Notes under the pieces: generated by a model
Told to the model about the DNA's origin: nothing
What the model saw: only the letters and a program-made list of their open reading frames with translations
Databases searched by the model: none
Assembly: GCA_021202835.1 (NCBI GenBank)
Contig: JAJQCI010000335.1
Coordinates: 7,624-14,692 of the forward strand
DNA: 7,069 nucleotides
DNA from: Clostridiales bacterium
GTDB taxonomy: Bacteria; Bacillota; Clostridia; Lachnospirales; CAG-274
Direction of reading: 5' to 3'
Shown here: positions 6,326 to 7,069 of the stretch, piece after piece
How positions within the stretch are numbered: position 1 is the first letter of the stretch
Layout: every line of letters starts with the position of its first letter
Program-made: the position numbers and the translations under genes

Positions 6326-7069
6326 TTAAAGCATAAGCTGTTTCACGGAATAGCCTATTGATTCGGCCTCGCTTATGAAAATTTCTTCCAAAGACAAGGG
6401 CAGAATTTCATAATATACAGGTGAAATAGCCTTTGCCGCCTTTTCGGCTTCTTCTATGCTCCCCTTAAGAGTCAGTGTTCGAAGGGCGCCCCTCAGCTCC
6501 TGTTTATATATTTTTAAGGCCGAAAACGCCGCCGAAACGTCTGTTCCCTGTTTGGGAACAAGCTGAATTTTACATATTCCCAGCTTAAGCTCGTTTAAAT
6601 TCTGTGAAAGAAGAACGCCGCCCTTGTGAAGATAGCCTATGTTTTCACATATATCCTCAAGCTCTCTCAGATTGTGAGAGGCTATAACGGGGGTTAAGCC
6701 CCTTTCCTCCATTTCCTCGGCGAAAAGGCTCTTTACGGCCTGACGCATAACCGGGTCAAGACCGTCAAACGTTTCATCGCAGTATATGTATTTTGTGTTT
6801 GAGCATATTGCCAAAATTACGGAAACCTGTTTTTTCATGCCCTTTGAAAATGTGGCTATTTTTCTTTTGGGGTCAAGGCCGAAGCTTGACATAAGCTCTT
6901 TGAATTTGTTTTTGTCAAAATCCTTATATACATCTCCGTAATAAGCCGCCAGAGAGCCCGGTGTTGAATTTTTAAAAAAATATGCTTCGTCGGGTATAAA
7001 GAAAAACTTTTCCTTAACCCTTGGGTTTTCATAAACTCCCTCTCCGTCAAGGCGTATTTTGCCTTCGTC
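6326..7069 (-). CDS. ABC transporter ATP-binding protein (N-terminus beyond window)
   Basis: The reading frame is open from the TAA at 6326-6328 to the window edge, giving 247 residues; the first part, with Walker A, is outside. Visible from its first readable residue: a Q-loop region FFFIPDEAYFF (22-32), signature FSKGMKKQ (74-81), Walker B YIYCDE with catalytic Glu (94-99), D-loop GLDP (103-106) and H-loop ASHNL with His132. SKGM in place of the classical SGGQ is common in ABC-2-type exporters. The Q-loop glutamine seems to be Asp27 (IPDE in place of the usual PQ). The last 95 residues or so are a C-terminal extension of unknown role. The ATG at 6890-6892 (MSSFGLD) is internal, not a start, because ABC-type sequence continues upstream of it in frame. 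It would power the permease that follows; a GntR-type regulator often sits upstream in such operons but cannot be seen here. Confidence 0.92.
   Translation of the reverse strand, partial: DEGKIRLDGEGVYENPRVKEKFFFIPDEAYFFKNSTPGSLAAYYGDVYKDFDKNKFKELMSSFGLDPKRKIATFSKGMKKQVSVILAICSNTKYIYCDETFDGLDPVMRQAVKSLFAEEMEERGLTPVIASHNLRELEDICENIGYLHKGGVLLSQNLNELKLGICKIQLVPKQGTDVSAAFSALKIYKQELRGALRTLTLKGSIEEAEKAAKAISPVYYEILPLSLEEIFISEAESIGYSVKQLML

Noticed and set aside
6326..6892. ABC ATPase starting at the internal ATG (MSSFGLD), suggesting a truncated gene
   Set aside because: The frame continues upstream to the window edge with ABC-like sequence, and no ribosome site precedes that ATG. The gene is cut by the window, not truncated.
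6856..7050. Open frame of 64 codons on the minus strand upstream of the ABC ATPase
   Set aside because: It is out of frame with the ATPase, whose own frame stays open through this region and encodes the Q-loop segment, so this is a shadow.

Overview
The window is 7,069 bases of an endospore-forming Firmicute, most likely an anaerobic member of the Clostridia. The evidence is the N-terminus of the sporulation regulator SpoIIID, a secreted SLH-domain protein of the Gram-positive type, strong GGAGG ribosome sites, and moderate GC with AT-rich intergenic regions. Species cannot be read from the window. Every convincing gene lies on the minus strand, so transcription runs from high to low coordinates. 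There is no gene-free stretch above about 120 bases, and I saw no tRNA, rRNA, CRISPR array or insertion sequence.

In transcription order, the window opens inside an ABC exporter pair. The first gene is the ATPase, whose N-terminus and Walker A lie beyond base 7069. It is followed by a 752-residue permease with about nine membrane helices and a 390-residue external domain. That unit ends at a strong hairpin terminator (3976-4023). Next is uvrC, the nucleotide excision repair nuclease, apparently monocistronic with its own good sigma-A-type promoter (3937-3965).

After uvrC comes a two-gene unit. It holds a secreted protein with three SLH domains, a Ser/Thr/Asp-rich linker and an unrecognised helical C-terminus, followed by a VanZ-family membrane protein whose ATG overlaps the SLH stop codon (ATGA). 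The terminator of this unit begins inside the last vanZ codons. Last is the 5' end of spoIIID, which starts at TTG and is preceded by a sigma-E-like promoter and a 7-bp palindrome.

The genes look like ordinary neighbouring transcription units and not one dedicated system. The most unusual item is a short IGGADGPTSIFIS peptide in the external domain of the ABC permease. It matches the Na+-site motif of the beta subunit of sodium-pumping decarboxylases but sits in an unrelated protein. The coupled SLH-VanZ pair is the second point of interest.
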